From Leifsonia sp. SCN 70-46 (GTDB lineage Bacteria > Actinomycetota > Actinomycetes > Actinomycetales > Microbacteriaceae), in the NCBI GenBank assembly GCA_001725325.1, contig MEFY01000001.1, positions 310,001-374,000 on the forward strand: DNA of 64,000 nucleotides, in the 5' to 3' direction. The notes beneath the pieces are model-generated. The model saw only the letters and a program-made list of their open reading frames with translations. It did no database searches and was not told the origin of the DNA. This document shows positions 42,061 through 50,808 of this stretch, in pieces. A program made the translations under genes and the position numbers. Every line of letters starts with the position of its first letter. Positions within the stretch are counted from its first letter, which is position 1.

Positions 42061-42840
42061 ATGACCAACGTGCCGGCCGGCTGGTACCCGAACCCGTACG
42101 ACACGACCGTCGAGCTCTACTGGGACGGGGACGACTGGACCGACTCGTCGCGCCCCGCCCAGGGCGTCGTGGCCGAGGAGGAACCGGCGGCTCCGGCCCC
42201 TCCCGCCACGCCTGACGCTCCCGCGGCTCCCGTCGCGCGCCCGCGCCGCCTCGTCCCCGTGCTCCTCGGCGGCGGGGCCCTGCTCGTCGTCGCGGCGGTC
42301 GTGGGGGTGACCGTGCTCGCCCTGCAGCCGCACTACCCGGACACCGCGCCGCTCGACCGTGCGGGCCTCGACTCGCTCGTGGAGGATGTCGCGGGCGTGC
42401 CGCTCGAGCAGCACATGAACGACGCCGCGGTGTTCGACGGCACCCGGCCCTCGGGCTGCGGCATCGTCGCGCAGCTCGGCAGCGGGCTGCGGCAGTCGTC
42501 GGACGCCACCTCCGGCCTCGCCTTCTACCAGGTGTGGGGCTATGCGGCCGGTGAGGACGCCCCCTGGATCAACGCGCGGCTGTTCCCGAGCCCCGAGGCG
42601 GCCCGGGGCTTCATCGCCCAGATGCAGGATGCCCTGACCCTCTGCCCGAAGTTCACGCGGCCAGGCGCCGCCCAGCCGCTCACGGCGACGGACGTGTCGG
42701 ACGACGACGGCGTGCTGCGCTTCGACTACCCGTCCCCCGGCACGCACGTCGTGCTCACGAGCAGGGACAACGCCGTGTTCGTGCTCCTGTTCGACCAGGT
42801 GCCGGAGGATCCGTCGTACCTGGCCGCCGTGCGCGGCTAG
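42061..42840 (+). CDS. DUF2510 membrane protein with extracellular domain
   Basis: 259 residues. N-terminal DUF2510 motif (PAGWYPNPYDTTVELYWDGDDWT), a Pro/Ala linker, one membrane helix (~65-87: RLVPVLLGGGALLVVAAVVGV), then ~170 residues outside with two Cys and a PknH-sensor-like look (FYQVWGYAAGEDAPWINARLF). The -10 hexamer TAGCAT begins at the TAG stop of the upstream gene and is 6 nt before the ATG. Stop interlocks with the LacI gene. Function unknown. Confidence 0.8.
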   Translation: MTNVPAGWYPNPYDTTVELYWDGDDWTDSSRPAQGVVAEEEPAAPAPPATPDAPAAPVARPRRLVPVLLGGGALLVVAAVVGVTVLALQPHYPDTAPLDRAGLDSLVEDVAGVPLEQHMNDAAVFDGTRPSGCGIVAQLGSGLRQSSDATSGLAFYQVWGYAAGEDAPWINARLFPSPEAARGFIAQMQDALTLCPKFTRPGAAQPLTATDVSDDDGVLRFDYPSPGTHVVLTSRDNAVFVLLFDQVPEDPSYLAAVRG

Positions 42841-43868
42841 GAGCGCGCCCGCGCCGTCGACTCGCGCGCGACGATGTGCGTGCGCAGGGTCGTGGGTGCC
42901 GGGGCGTCGGCGCCCACGAGCATCTCGGTGAGCGCCCGGGCGGCGCTCGCGCCCAGCTCGCGGGCCGAGAGGTCGACGCTCGTGAGGCTCGGCGAGACCA
43001 TCGACGAGAACGGCAGGTTGTTGAAGCCCGCGACCGAGAGCTGCTGAGGCACCGAGATGCCGAGGCGCGCGGACGCCTCGAGCACTCCGTAGGCGAGGAG
43101 GTCGTCGCCGCACACGACGGCCGTGACGCCGCGCTCGATCCAGGAGGGGAGCACCGCGAGGGCGCGCTCGAGGGCTGAGGCCGTCGTCATCCTTTCGACC
43201 AGCTCGTCGGGCACCGTGATCGCCGCACCGCGCGCCTGCAGCTGGCGGTGCAGGGCGTCGCGCCGGTGGTGCAGCGTCGACTTGTCGCGGCTCACGCCGA
43301 GATAGGCGACGCGGCTGTGGCCGAGGCCCACGAGGTGGTCGGCGAGGCCCGTGCCCGCGGCCTCGACGTCGAGGTCCATGCTCGACATGCCGGGCCGCGT
43401 CTCGCCCGACTCGAGCAGGATGGTCGGGCACGTGGGCGAGATGGTGTCGAGCAGTTCGCTGCCGGGGCTCGCGAGCACGAGCCCGGCGAGGTCGCCCGCG
43501 AGCGCGCGCTGCACGGTCACGAGGTCGTAGTCGTCGGAGCGCGGCCACAGGATCGTGAGCGACAGCGACGGGTCGAGGGTCGAGGCGAGACCGTCGAGCA
43601 CGAGGGAGAAGAACGGGTTGCCCGGGTCGGGCGAGACGAAGGCGACGGTGTCGCGCCTGCCCTGCGCGAGGGCGCTCGCGGTCGTGTTGATGCGGTAGTC
43701 GAGCGTGCGGATCGCCTCGCGCACGCGGCGCTCGGTCTCGGGGGTGACCCGGCCCGCCGCCTTGCCGTTGGCGATGAGCGAGACCGTCGCCACCGACACC
43801 TCCGCGAGCTGCGCCACGTCGCGCGCGGTGGCGCGACGGGACGGATCACGGGTCATGCCTGACATCAT
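42837..43868 (-). CDS. LacI-family transcriptional regulator
   Basis: 343 residues. HTH at ~14-34 (ATARDVAQLAEVSVATVSLIANG), the hinge region after RRVREAIRTLDYRINTTASAL, then a periplasmic-binding-like effector domain (VAFVSPDPGNPFFSLVLDGL, VCGDDLLAYGVLEASARLGISVP). LacI proteins sense sugars or nucleosides. There is no sugar operon adjacent; possible targets are the palindromic promoter at 40850 or genes outside the window. Start could be any of ATG 43868, 43865 or 43856. Confidence 0.9.
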   Translation of the reverse strand: MMSGMTRDPSRRATARDVAQLAEVSVATVSLIANGKAAGRVTPETERRVREAIRTLDYRINTTASALAQGRRDTVAFVSPDPGNPFFSLVLDGLASTLDPSLSLTILWPRSDDYDLVTVQRALAGDLAGLVLASPGSELLDTISPTCPTILLESGETRPGMSSMDLDVEAAGTGLADHLVGLGHSRVAYLGVSRDKSTLHHRRDALHRQLQARGAAITVPDELVERMTTASALERALAVLPSWIERGVTAVVCGDDLLAYGVLEASARLGISVPQQLSVAGFNNLPFSSMVSPSLTSVDLSARELGASAARALTEMLVGADAPAPTTLRTHIVARESTARARS

Positions 43869-43914
43869 GTCACCTATGGCCGACCGGTCTGTGCACCCGG
43901 TGCACAGAGGACGG

Positions 43915-45675
43915 TCAGACCGCGGCGGCCACGGCGCTGAGCGGCAGGGTCATGCTGAAGCACGTTCCCACGCCCTCTTCGCTCTCGACACCCATCTCGC
44001 CGTGGTGGGCCGTGACGATCGCCTTGGTGATCGTGAGGCCCAGGCCGACGCCGGGCACCGCGTTGCGGGTCGCCGTGGTGGCGCGGAAGAACCGCGAGAA
44101 GAGCTTGTCGAGCTCCGACTCCGCGATGCCCATGCCCGTGTCGCGCACGGTGATGACGGCCTTGTCGGCGGTCACCTCGAGGGCGAGCGTGACCGAGCCG
44201 CCGCGGGGCGTGAACTTGATCGCGTTCGAGATGAGGTTGTCGACCGCCTGGCCGAGGCGCACGGGGTCGCCGTGGACGACGGCGGGCACATCCGGGAGCT
44301 TCTGGACGAGCTGGATGCCCGCGTTGCCGGCGACGGGGCCTGCGGACTCGATCGACGCCGTGACGATGCTCTCGAGCGGCACGGGTCGGGCGTCGAGCGG
44401 GAACTTGCCCGACTCCACCTGCGCGGTGAAGAGCAGGTCGCCGACGAGGCGCAGGAGGCGGTGCGCGTTGCGCTCCGCGACTCCGAGGTACTGCAGGTGC
44501 TCCTCGGAGAGCGGGTTGTCCTCGTCGTCCCGCATGAGCTCGAGGTAGCCGAGGATCGAGCTCAGCGGCGTGCGCAGCTCGTGCGAGATGAGTCCGACGA
44601 ACTCGTCCTTGAGGCGCGCGACCTCGCGGGCCTGGGTGACGTCGGATGCGACGAACAGGTAGCCGCGCGTGCGGCCCTCCTCGTCGACGCGCTTCGTCAC
44701 GGAGAGCTGCACGGGAACGTGGCTTCCGTCGGCGCGCACGTACGTCCACTCGCGGGACTCGGCGTGGCCCAGCCGCGCGTTCTCGACGAGCGCCGAGAAG
44801 CCGGGGTTGAGCACCGTCTCGCCGGGCGGGTAGTTGAGCTCGCGGGCTCGCTCCTCCAGCTCCTCCGGGAGGTGGAAGTCGAAGATGTGGAGCTTGTCCT
44901 CCGCCTCGGCGGGGGTCGGTCCCAGGATCTTGGTGGCACCGGGGTTCCACGCGTCGACGAGGCCCGTGGCATCCGTGCCGATCACCGACTGCTCGGTGAC
45001 GGCCGCCCACACCCCGCGGAACATGCGGTCGAAGGCGCGGTACTTGGCCTCGCTCTCCTGGAGCTGCGCCGCGTACTCGACGGTGCGCTGGAGCATGCGC
45101 TCCTTCTCCTCGGCGAGGTTCTTGATGGAGCGAAGCTGCTTGCGGCTCTGGCGCGCGAGCTCGTTGACGATGGCCGCGGCGACCGCGAAGACGAGGGGCG
45201 TGAAGAAGCCGCGCAGCCACTCCCCCGGCGTCTGCGGCCAGCTGAGCGAGACGATGTACGGCATCATGAGCGCGAGCGACGTGCCGAAGCCCGCGTACGC
45301 GATGTAGCGCCGGCCCTCCGCTGCGGCGAGCCACACGACGGGCAGGATGATGAGCGAGGCCCACAGCGACGCCGTGCCGCCCGTGCCGGCGCGGAACAGC
45401 CCCAGGCCGAGCAGGTCGACGATCGGGATGATGAGCGAGTAGTGCTCGAGGCGGTCGACGCGCGTGAAGACGAGCGAGAGCAGCGTCGCGAACGCGATGA
45501 CACCGATGCCGGCGACGGCCACGGACGTGTTCGAGAAGCCGAGCCCGGGCACCAGCAGCGTGAGCACGGCGGCGGCCACGACGGCGATCGCGGTGGCCGA
45601 CTGCTTGACGGCGGGCGACGGGTGGTCGAGGTCAGACGAGAGCCGCTCGCTGATGCGGTTGAAGAAGTCGCTCAT
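43915..45675 (-). CDS. PAS sensor histidine kinase
   Basis: 586 residues from an ATG overlapping the receiver gene stop (ATGA). About six hydrophobic segments (28-170), a coiled-coil (LRSIKNLAEEKERMLQRTVE), a PAS domain (~218-347), then HisKA with His365 in LISHELRTPLSS and the ATPase domain (DNLISNAIKFTP, VRDTGMGI, GVGLGLTITKAI). It should sense a signal via membrane or PAS domain and pass phosphate to receivers. The partners are most likely the three receiver proteins encoded upstream in the same operon; none has a DNA-binding domain. Confidence 0.94.
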   Translation of the reverse strand: MSDFFNRISERLSSDLDHPSPAVKQSATAIAVVAAAVLTLLVPGLGFSNTSVAVAGIGVIAFATLLSLVFTRVDRLEHYSLIIPIVDLLGLGLFRAGTGGTASLWASLIILPVVWLAAAEGRRYIAYAGFGTSLALMMPYIVSLSWPQTPGEWLRGFFTPLVFAVAAAIVNELARQSRKQLRSIKNLAEEKERMLQRTVEYAAQLQESEAKYRAFDRMFRGVWAAVTEQSVIGTDATGLVDAWNPGATKILGPTPAEAEDKLHIFDFHLPEELEERARELNYPPGETVLNPGFSALVENARLGHAESREWTYVRADGSHVPVQLSVTKRVDEEGRTRGYLFVASDVTQAREVARLKDEFVGLISHELRTPLSSILGYLELMRDDEDNPLSEEHLQYLGVAERNAHRLLRLVGDLLFTAQVESGKFPLDARPVPLESIVTASIESAGPVAGNAGIQLVQKLPDVPAVVHGDPVRLGQAVDNLISNAIKFTPRGGSVTLALEVTADKAVITVRDTGMGIAESELDKLFSRFFRATTATRNAVPGVGLGLTITKAIVTAHHGEMGVESEEGVGTCFSMTLPLSAVAAAV

Positions 45676-46046
45676 CGGGGTTCCTTCCCCACAGACAGCC
45701 ACGTCGCCAGCTCACGAGGGCTGAACGGCTTGGCGAGAAAGTAGTCGGCACCGGCTTCGATACCGATCGACTGGGACTGCTCGTCGACAGACGCCGAGAG
45801 AAGCAGGATGCGCAGATCGCCCACCGACGCGTCGGCGCGCACGGCGCGGCACACGTCGAGGCCCGTCATCTCGGGCATCGAGACGTCGAGGATCGCGAGG
45901 TCGGGCTGGTGCTCGAGGATCGCGGCGAGGGCGAGGGCGCCGTCGCTCACACTCGCGAGCAGCTCGAGGCCCGCCTTGCTGACGGCGATCGAGACGAGCG
46001 AGCGGATGTCGGCGTCGTCGTCGGCGACGACCACGGTGGCGCTCAC
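45672..46046 (-). CDS. Stand-alone receiver protein (second of two)
   Basis: 124 residues, one CheY-like receiver domain: acidic pocket DDD at 9-11 (VVADDDADI), phospho-acceptor Asp54 (AILDVSMPEM), and the switch Lys in FLAKPF. No output domain. GTG start overlaps the previous receiver stop (GTGA), and its own stop overlaps the kinase start (ATGA). Single-domain receivers act as phosphorelay intermediates or bind protein targets. Confidence 0.92.
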   Translation of the reverse strand: MSATVVVADDDADIRSLVSIAVSKAGLELLASVSDGALALAAILEHQPDLAILDVSMPEMTGLDVCRAVRADASVGDLRILLLSASVDEQSQSIGIEAGADYFLAKPFSPRELATWLSVGKEPR

Positions 46047-46435
46047 GCGGACCACCTCGGCACGGTAGAGACGAGCACGTCGCGCACCTGCGCGGCCGTG
46101 AAGGGCTTGGGCAGCGCCGCGTCGGCGATCGGGAAGTCGGATGCATCGAGCACCGACGTGATCGCGACGGCGCACGCCGGGCGCTCCGACTTGAGCTTGC
46201 TCGCGAGCTGCCAGCCGTCCATGCCGGGCAGCTGCAGGTCGATGACGGCGAGGTCGTGGTGCTCCTGCTCGTAGGCGCGCACGGCGTCCTCGGCCGACGA
46301 GACGACGGTCACGTCGCATCCCGCCTTCTCGAAGTAGCGGCGCAGCAGGCCGGCCTGGTCCTCGCTGTCTTCGACGACGAGGATGCGCACCGTGTCGACG
46401 GCGGGCCGTTCCATCAGAAGTTCCCCCTGGTACAT
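46043..46435 (-). CDS. Stand-alone receiver protein (first of two)
   Basis: 130 residues from ATG 46435; ATG 46414 is equally supported, since both have G-rich sites 7 nt upstream. Receiver features: VVEDSED (acidic pocket), Asp66 in AVIDLQLPGMDG, and ALPKPF. The region before the switch Lys is short (DFPIADAALPKPF), so the alpha4-beta5 face may be altered. It has no output domain and lies between the receiver-deacetylase and the second receiver. Confidence 0.9.
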   Translation of the reverse strand: MYQGELLMERPAVDTVRILVVEDSEDQAGLLRRYFEKAGCDVTVVSSAEDAVRAYEQEHHDLAVIDLQLPGMDGWQLASKLKSERPACAVAITSVLDASDFPIADAALPKPFTAAQVRDVLVSTVPRWSA

Positions 46436-46456
46436 GTCATGTCCCCCCTCGGCGCC

Positions 46457-47464
46457 CTAGACGGCTGCCGAGTCCCTGACGATCTCGAGGGCCTCGTTGT
46501 ACGAGCCCGTGCCGTAGCGCGACCACGCCCTGGCGGTGGCCATCGCGAAGTCCGGCTCGAGGTAGGCGGGGCGCTCGGCGCCGACGGCGAAGGAGCCGAT
46601 CATGGCGAGCTTGGCGTCGGTGAACCCGTCGATGGAGACGAAGCGGTTGGGGCGGAAGTCGGGAGTCGACGACGTGCCCTGGTAGCAGGCGACGGTGCGC
46701 ACCTTCGACGCGGCGACGAGCGTCGCGTCGTGCACCGTGCGGTGGTCCTGGTTGTCGTCGTTCTTGCTGTGCACGTAGACGACGGTCGCGCCCGTGTCGG
46801 CGATGACCTTGCGGATCACGTCGACGAGCGGCAGCCCGCTCGGGTGCGCTCCCCCGAGCGCATCCTCGAGCAGCAGCTCGGCACCGATCACCTGCGCGGA
46901 CTGCGAGGCCTCGTTCCAGGCCTGCTGGATGCCGCCGTCGCGGTGGCCCGCCGACAGGGTGAGGATCGTGACCTTGTCGCCCGCCGCACGGTGCGCGGCG
47001 AGGATGCCCGCGACCCCCGCCTCGACGTCGTCGGGGTGGGCACCGATGGCGAGCACGCTCTCTGCGCTCGACACGACGGTCGCGGCCTTGCGCGCCTCCG
47101 TCGCGAGGCGGACCACGTGGTTGACGAGGTCTGCCGAGCTCACGGGCTTCGTGAGGAACTCGTTCGCGTCGTAGCGCAGCGCCGTGATGGCGTAGTCGAC
47201 CGACGCGTGCGCGGTCATGACGATGACCGGCAGGCCCGGCTTGATCTGGCGCACCTGCTGGATGAGCTCGAGGCCGGACATGCCGGGCATCTCGATGTCG
47301 GTCAGCAGCACGTCGGGCTGGAACTCCGCGACGGCGTTGACGGCGAGGCGCGGGTCGGGCAGCGTGATGACCACGCAGTCGCCCCGCTTCTCCAAGACCG
47401 TCTTGGAATACAGCGCTACATCTGGGTCGTCTTCGACGATGACGACCCGAAACAATTCAGACAT
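46457..47464 (-). CDS. Receiver domain fused to a PIG-L deacetylase
   Basis: 335 residues from an ATG with AGGGGGG 5 nt upstream. Residues 1-125 are a receiver (EDDPD, phospho-acceptor Asp56 in LLTDIEMPGMSG, switch Lys106 in FLTKPV). Residues ~135-330 are a PIG-L/LmbE domain: the zinc motif AHPDD (142-146), SAGHRDGG, and DHRTVH (His245) as the third ligand. PIG-L enzymes deacetylate GlcNAc-type groups (phosphoinositide, mycothiol, bacillithiol or lipid-linked sugars). The fusion suggests phosphorylation-controlled deacetylation, in place of transcriptional output. First gene of a four-gene operon with two receivers and a PAS kinase. Confidence 0.92.
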   Translation of the reverse strand: MSELFRVVIVEDDPDVALYSKTVLEKRGDCVVITLPDPRLAVNAVAEFQPDVLLTDIEMPGMSGLELIQQVRQIKPGLPVIVMTAHASVDYAITALRYDANEFLTKPVSSADLVNHVVRLATEARKAATVVSSAESVLAIGAHPDDVEAGVAGILAAHRAAGDKVTILTLSAGHRDGGIQQAWNEASQSAQVIGAELLLEDALGGAHPSGLPLVDVIRKVIADTGATVVYVHSKNDDNQDHRTVHDATLVAASKVRTVACYQGTSSTPDFRPNRFVSIDGFTDAKLAMIGSFAVGAERPAYLEPDFAMATARAWSRYGTGSYNEALEIVRDSAAV

Positions 47465-47513
47465 CCGTTCCCCCCTGGGATGAGATGTCTCAACTGTACG
47501 GAGCGGACCGATC

Positions 47514-47527
47514 GGGGTACATACCCC
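47514..47527. promoter_or_regulatory. 14-bp palindrome upstream of the signalling operon
   Basis: GGGGTA-CA-TACCCC is a perfect palindrome lying between the start of the receiver-deacetylase gene and the end of the nitrilase gene. It stands about 50 bp upstream of the former's ATG, within likely promoter sequence. It may bind a regulator; no recognisable -35/-10 pair could be tied to it. Confidence 0.4.
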
Positions 47528-47540
47528 CAACATGGTGCCC

Positions 47541-48335
47541 CTAGATCTGGTGCACTCCGAAGCGCCGCAACGCCAAAGCGGGGTTCGTGATCCGCACGGA
47601 CTCCACGCGCTCGCGCGTGACCTCGGCCACGGCGATACCCGACTCCTCGCCGATCGTGACGAGCTCGACGCCCATGGGGTCGACGACCATGCTGTTGCCC
47701 GCGCCGATGGGCGGCGCCTGGTCGGCCGCCGCGATGTAGATCGTGTTCTCGAGGGCGCGGGCGGTCACGAGCACGCGCCAGTGGTGCTCCTTGAGCGGGC
47801 CGCGCACCCACTCCGCCGGCACGAGCACGAGGTCGGCCCCCGCGTCGACGAGCCGGCGCGTGACCTCGGGGAAGCGGATGTCGTAGCAGGTCTGCAGTCC
47901 GACCGTGAAGCCGTTCCAGCCGAACGTCTGCGGCTCCTCGATGTCGCCCGCGCGCACGCGCGCCGACTCCGTGTAGCCGAACGCGTCGTAGAGGTGCAGC
48001 TTGCGGTAGGTCGCGACGAGCGTGCCGGAGGGGTCGACGGCCACGAGGGTGTTCGAGACCTTGTCGCCGTCGGCGACCTCGAGCATGCCCGCGACGACGT
48101 GGACGCCCAGGCGCGCCGCGATAGCGCCGAGCCCCGACACGAACGGCCCGTCGAGCCGCTCGGCCGCGGCGACGGAGGCGTCGCCGAGCTCGGCCTCGAA
48201 GAACGACGAGTACTCCGGGAACACCACGAGAGTGGCTCCGCGGCCCGCGGCTTCGGCCGCGAACTGCTCGATGACCGCGAGGTTGCGGTCGCGGTCGTCG
48301 CCCGGCGCGAACTGGGCGACGGCGAGCAGGGTCAC
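47541..48335 (-). CDS. Nitrilase-superfamily amidohydrolase
   Basis: 264 residues from the GTG overlapping the nadE stop (GTGA). Catalytic triad Glu41 (FPEYS), Lys112 (YRKLHLYD) and Cys150 ([11 protein letters not shown]). The [15 protein letters not shown] and RFPEVTRRL segments resemble omega-amidase or deaminated-glutathione-amidase-like members. The family cleaves non-peptide C-N bonds. Because it follows an ammonia-type nadE, one might think of a glutamine-amidase partner, but it lacks the NadE glutaminase context; a repair amidase is more likely. Confidence 0.85.
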   Translation of the reverse strand: MTLLAVAQFAPGDDRDRNLAVIEQFAAEAAGRGATLVVFPEYSSFFEAELGDASVAAAERLDGPFVSGLGAIAARLGVHVVAGMLEVADGDKVSNTLVAVDPSGTLVATYRKLHLYDAFGYTESARVRAGDIEEPQTFGWNGFTVGLQTCYDIRFPEVTRRLVDAGADLVLVPAEWVRGPLKEHHWRVLVTARALENTIYIAAADQAPPIGAGNSMVVDPMGVELVTIGEESGIAVAEVTRERVESVRITNPALALRRFGVHQI

Positions 48336-49159
48336 TGTGCGCGCCACCAGTCGTCGAACGGGGTCACGGGGGTCGTGCGCTTGTGGCGGGTCTGGATGTA
48401 CCGGGTCTCGATCGCGGTCGCGACCTTCTCGTCGACATCCTTGCCCTCGAGGTAGTCGTCGATGTCCTGGTAGCTCAGGCCGAGGTTGGCCTCGTCGGTC
48501 TGGCCGGGGGTGTCGTCGAGCAGGTCGGCGGTGGGCGCCTTGAGGTAGAGGCGCTCGGGGGCGTCGAGGTGCTCGAGGAGCGCGCGGCCCTGGCGCTTGG
48601 AGAGGCCCGTGAGCGGCAGGATGTCGGCGCCTCCGTCGCCGAACTTGGTGAAGAACCCCGTGACGGCCTCCGCGGCGTGGTCGGTGCCGACGACGAGCTT
48701 GTTGCCCTGGCCAGCGAGCGCGTACTGGGCGATCATGCGGGCGCGCGCCTTGACGTTGCCCTTGGTGAAGTCGAGCATCTCGGCGCCTGTCGCGTCGAGG
48801 TACTCGGCCTCGAACCCGTCGACCGCACGGTGGATGTTGTACGTGACGACCTTGTCGGCCTTGATGAAGGTGAGGGCGAGCTGCGCGTCGGCCTCGTCGG
48901 CCTGCACGTTGTACGGCAGGCGCACGGCGGTGAAGTCGGCGGTGTAGCCCTCCGATCGCAGCTCCTCGACGGCGAGCTGGCACAGGCGGCCCGCGAGCGA
49001 CGAGTCCTGCCCGCCGCTGATGCCGAGCACGAGGCCCGTCGTCGCGGTGGTGCGCAGGTAGGCCTTGAGGAAGTCGATGCGCACGCGCACCTGCTCGGCC
49101 GGGTCGATCGACGGCTGCACGTCGAGGTCGTAGATGATGCGCGCCTGGAGCGGTGTCAT
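48332..49159 (-). CDS. nadE: Ammonia-dependent NAD(+) synthetase
   Basis: 275 residues, the short type without glutaminase domain. The PP-loop is SGGQDSSL (48-55), with the pocket [22 protein letters not shown] and [11 protein letters not shown]. It forms NAD from deamido-NAD, ATP and ammonia. TAGATT is 6 nt upstream of the ATG and its TAG is the stop codon of the transporter gene before it. Together with pncB it gives the salvage route in this window. Confidence 0.95.
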   Translation of the reverse strand: MTPLQARIIYDLDVQPSIDPAEQVRVRIDFLKAYLRTTATTGLVLGISGGQDSSLAGRLCQLAVEELRSEGYTADFTAVRLPYNVQADEADAQLALTFIKADKVVTYNIHRAVDGFEAEYLDATGAEMLDFTKGNVKARARMIAQYALAGQGNKLVVGTDHAAEAVTGFFTKFGDGGADILPLTGLSKRQGRALLEHLDAPERLYLKAPTADLLDDTPGQTDEANLGLSYQDIDDYLEGKDVDEKVATAIETRYIQTRHKRTTPVTPFDDWWRAQ

Positions 49160-49168
49160 GCAACGAAT

Positions 49169-50209
49169 CTACCTTCGTGCCCGGGTGTGGGCGAACAGCG
49201 CGGACTCGCGGCTGGGCAGCACGGCGAGCGTCGCGCCCGCGGCACCGCCGAGCAGCGCGGGCACGGCGATCGACGCGGCGGTCCATGCGGTGGTCGCGGG
49301 GTCCGGCGCCCGCGCGAGGAGAGCGCCCCACGCCGCGGCGAGGACGACCGGGACCGCCCACGCCGCGCCCTCGAGCATGACGATGAGCCAGAGGTCGGCG
49401 AGCCGGACGCCGCTGTGCCTCGCCGACGCGAACTCGAGGCGGCGCATCCGGCCCGCCGCGAGGACGACGACCGCGGCGGCGAGGCCCGCGAGGGGCGGCA
49501 GCCAGCGCGTGGGACGGCTCGCGAACAGCTCCTGCCCGGCGAAGCCCGTACCAAGGCTGCCGTTGAGCTGCAGCACCTCGATGTCGTCGGCGTGCGCGTC
49601 GAGCAGCGCCGTGCGCAGGAGCGACTCGAGGTCGGGCGTGGGCGGCCACGTGCGCGCCCAGCACTCGTCGAACGGCGTGGTCGACGCCGTGGGCGACAGC
49701 ACGGCGAATTGCAGGTCGGTGCGCCGGCCGTCGTGCGGGTAGTCGTACACGCCCGCGACCGGTGCCGGGCCTCCCGTCGTCGCGAGCGTGGCACCACCCA
49801 GGGTCGCCGCGACCTCGCGCGACTCGAGGATGCCCGCACCCTCCACCCGCGCGCCGAGCAGAGCCGGCACGCCGCCCGTGATCTGCCACGTCGGCACGCT
49901 CGAACCCGGGAGCACGGCCGCCACGAGGTCCGCGTTCGCACGACGCACCGCCCCCGACTCCACGCCCGCCGTGCCGGCGAGCGCGTCGCACGCGACGGGG
50001 TCGACGCCGTCCTCCGCCCGCACGATGAGCACGTCGGCGCCCGCCTCCCGGTACTGCCCCGCGCGCGCGACGAGCGCCGCGGTGTCGGCGAGCACGACGG
50101 CGCACAGCACACCGACGAGCACGGCGAGCGCCGCCGCGAGCTGCGCGGAGAGCGCCGTGCCGCTGCGCACGTTGCGCCACGCCTCGACGGCGAGGGCCGA
50201 CCAGCGCAT
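49169..50209 (-). CDS. MacB/FtsX-like permease of the bacteriocin locus
   Basis: 346 residues. One N-terminal helix (~22-45), about 180 residues outside, then three C-terminal helices (WLPPLAGLAAAVVVLAAG and two more). This is the four-helix topology of MacB-type mechanotransmission ABC proteins. The ATG shares a base with the ATPase stop (TGATG). With the ATPase and adaptor genes it would form a tripartite-like system for bacteriocin export or immunity. Sequence is diverged and I rely on topology and context. Confidence 0.75.
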   Translation of the reverse strand: MRWSALAVEAWRNVRSGTALSAQLAAALAVLVGVLCAVVLADTAALVARAGQYREAGADVLIVRAEDGVDPVACDALAGTAGVESGAVRRANADLVAAVLPGSSVPTWQITGGVPALLGARVEGAGILESREVAATLGGATLATTGGPAPVAGVYDYPHDGRRTDLQFAVLSPTASTTPFDECWARTWPPTPDLESLLRTALLDAHADDIEVLQLNGSLGTGFAGQELFASRPTRWLPPLAGLAAAVVVLAAGRMRRLEFASARHSGVRLADLWLIVMLEGAAWAVPVVLAAAWGALLARAPDPATTAWTAASIAVPALLGGAAGATLAVLPSRESALFAHTRARR

Positions 50210-50808
50210 CACCGGTGGTCGGCGAGGTCGATGTGGTCGGTGCACGCGTCGCGCGTCGCGGGGTCGTGGGTGGCGATGACGACGAGGATGCCCGGCATGC
50301 GCAGCGCCGTGAGCGTCGCGTTGACGGAGTCGGCCGTGCGGCGGTCGAGCTGCGCGGTCGGCTCGTCGACGAGCAGGAGGTCGGGGCGGTGGGCGATGCC
50401 GCGCGCGAGCATGAGGCGCTGGGACTCGCCGCCCGAGAGCGTCGCGAAGGTGCCCGCGGCACGCCCGACGAGGCCGAACGCCGCGAGGAGCGCGCGGGCA
50501 TCCTTCTCGGCGTCGGCCCGCCGCGCGCCCCGCGCGAGGAACGGGAGGGTCACGTGGTCGAGCGCCGTGCGGGCGGCGACGCCGTGCGGGTTCTGCGGCA
50601 CCCATGACACCCGCAGCCCGGCGGGCGCGGTGACGGTGCCCTCGGTGGGCGAGATCCAGCCCGCGAGGATGCCGAGCAGCGTGCTCTTGCCCGAGCCCGA
50701 CGGCCCCGTGACCGCGTACACCCGGCCGGCGTGCAGGGTCGCGGAGAGGCCGCCGAACACCCGGTCGCCCGAGAGGAAGGCGTGCCCGACGCCGTTGAGC
50801 CGGATCAT
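50209..50808 (-). CDS. ABC transporter ATPase, LolD/MacB type
   Basis: 199 residues. Walker A GPSGSGKST, signature LSGGESQR, Walker B LLLVDEPTAQLD, and switch His in IATHD. A short ATPase of this size is typical of LolD/MacB-type exporters. The ATG overlaps the adaptor stop (ATGA) and its stop overlaps the permease start. Part of the five-gene bacteriocin transcription unit. Confidence 0.94.
   Translation of the reverse strand: MIRLNGVGHAFLSGDRVFGGLSATLHAGRVYAVTGPSGSGKSTLLGILAGWISPTEGTVTAPAGLRVSWVPQNPHGVAARTALDHVTLPFLARGARRADAEKDARALLAAFGLVGRAAGTFATLSGGESQRLMLARGIAHRPDLLLVDEPTAQLDRRTADSVNATLTALRMPGILVVIATHDPATRDACTDHIDLADHR

Noticed and set aside
47514-47527. GGGGTACATACCCC as a terminator of the plus strand
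   Set aside because: No plus-strand gene ends there, and it has a 2-nt loop and no U-tract; an operator is more sensible.
48332-49159. Glutamine-dependent NAD synthetase made from nitrilase plus nadE
   Set aside because: The nitrilase is downstream and its motifs fit amidase-type members, not the NadE glutaminase domain; NadE is the short ammonia type.
47541-50501. 986-codon open frame joining nitrilase to upstream sequence
   Set aside because: Only the last 264 codons are real (nitrilase). The rest is out of frame with nadE and the ABC genes.
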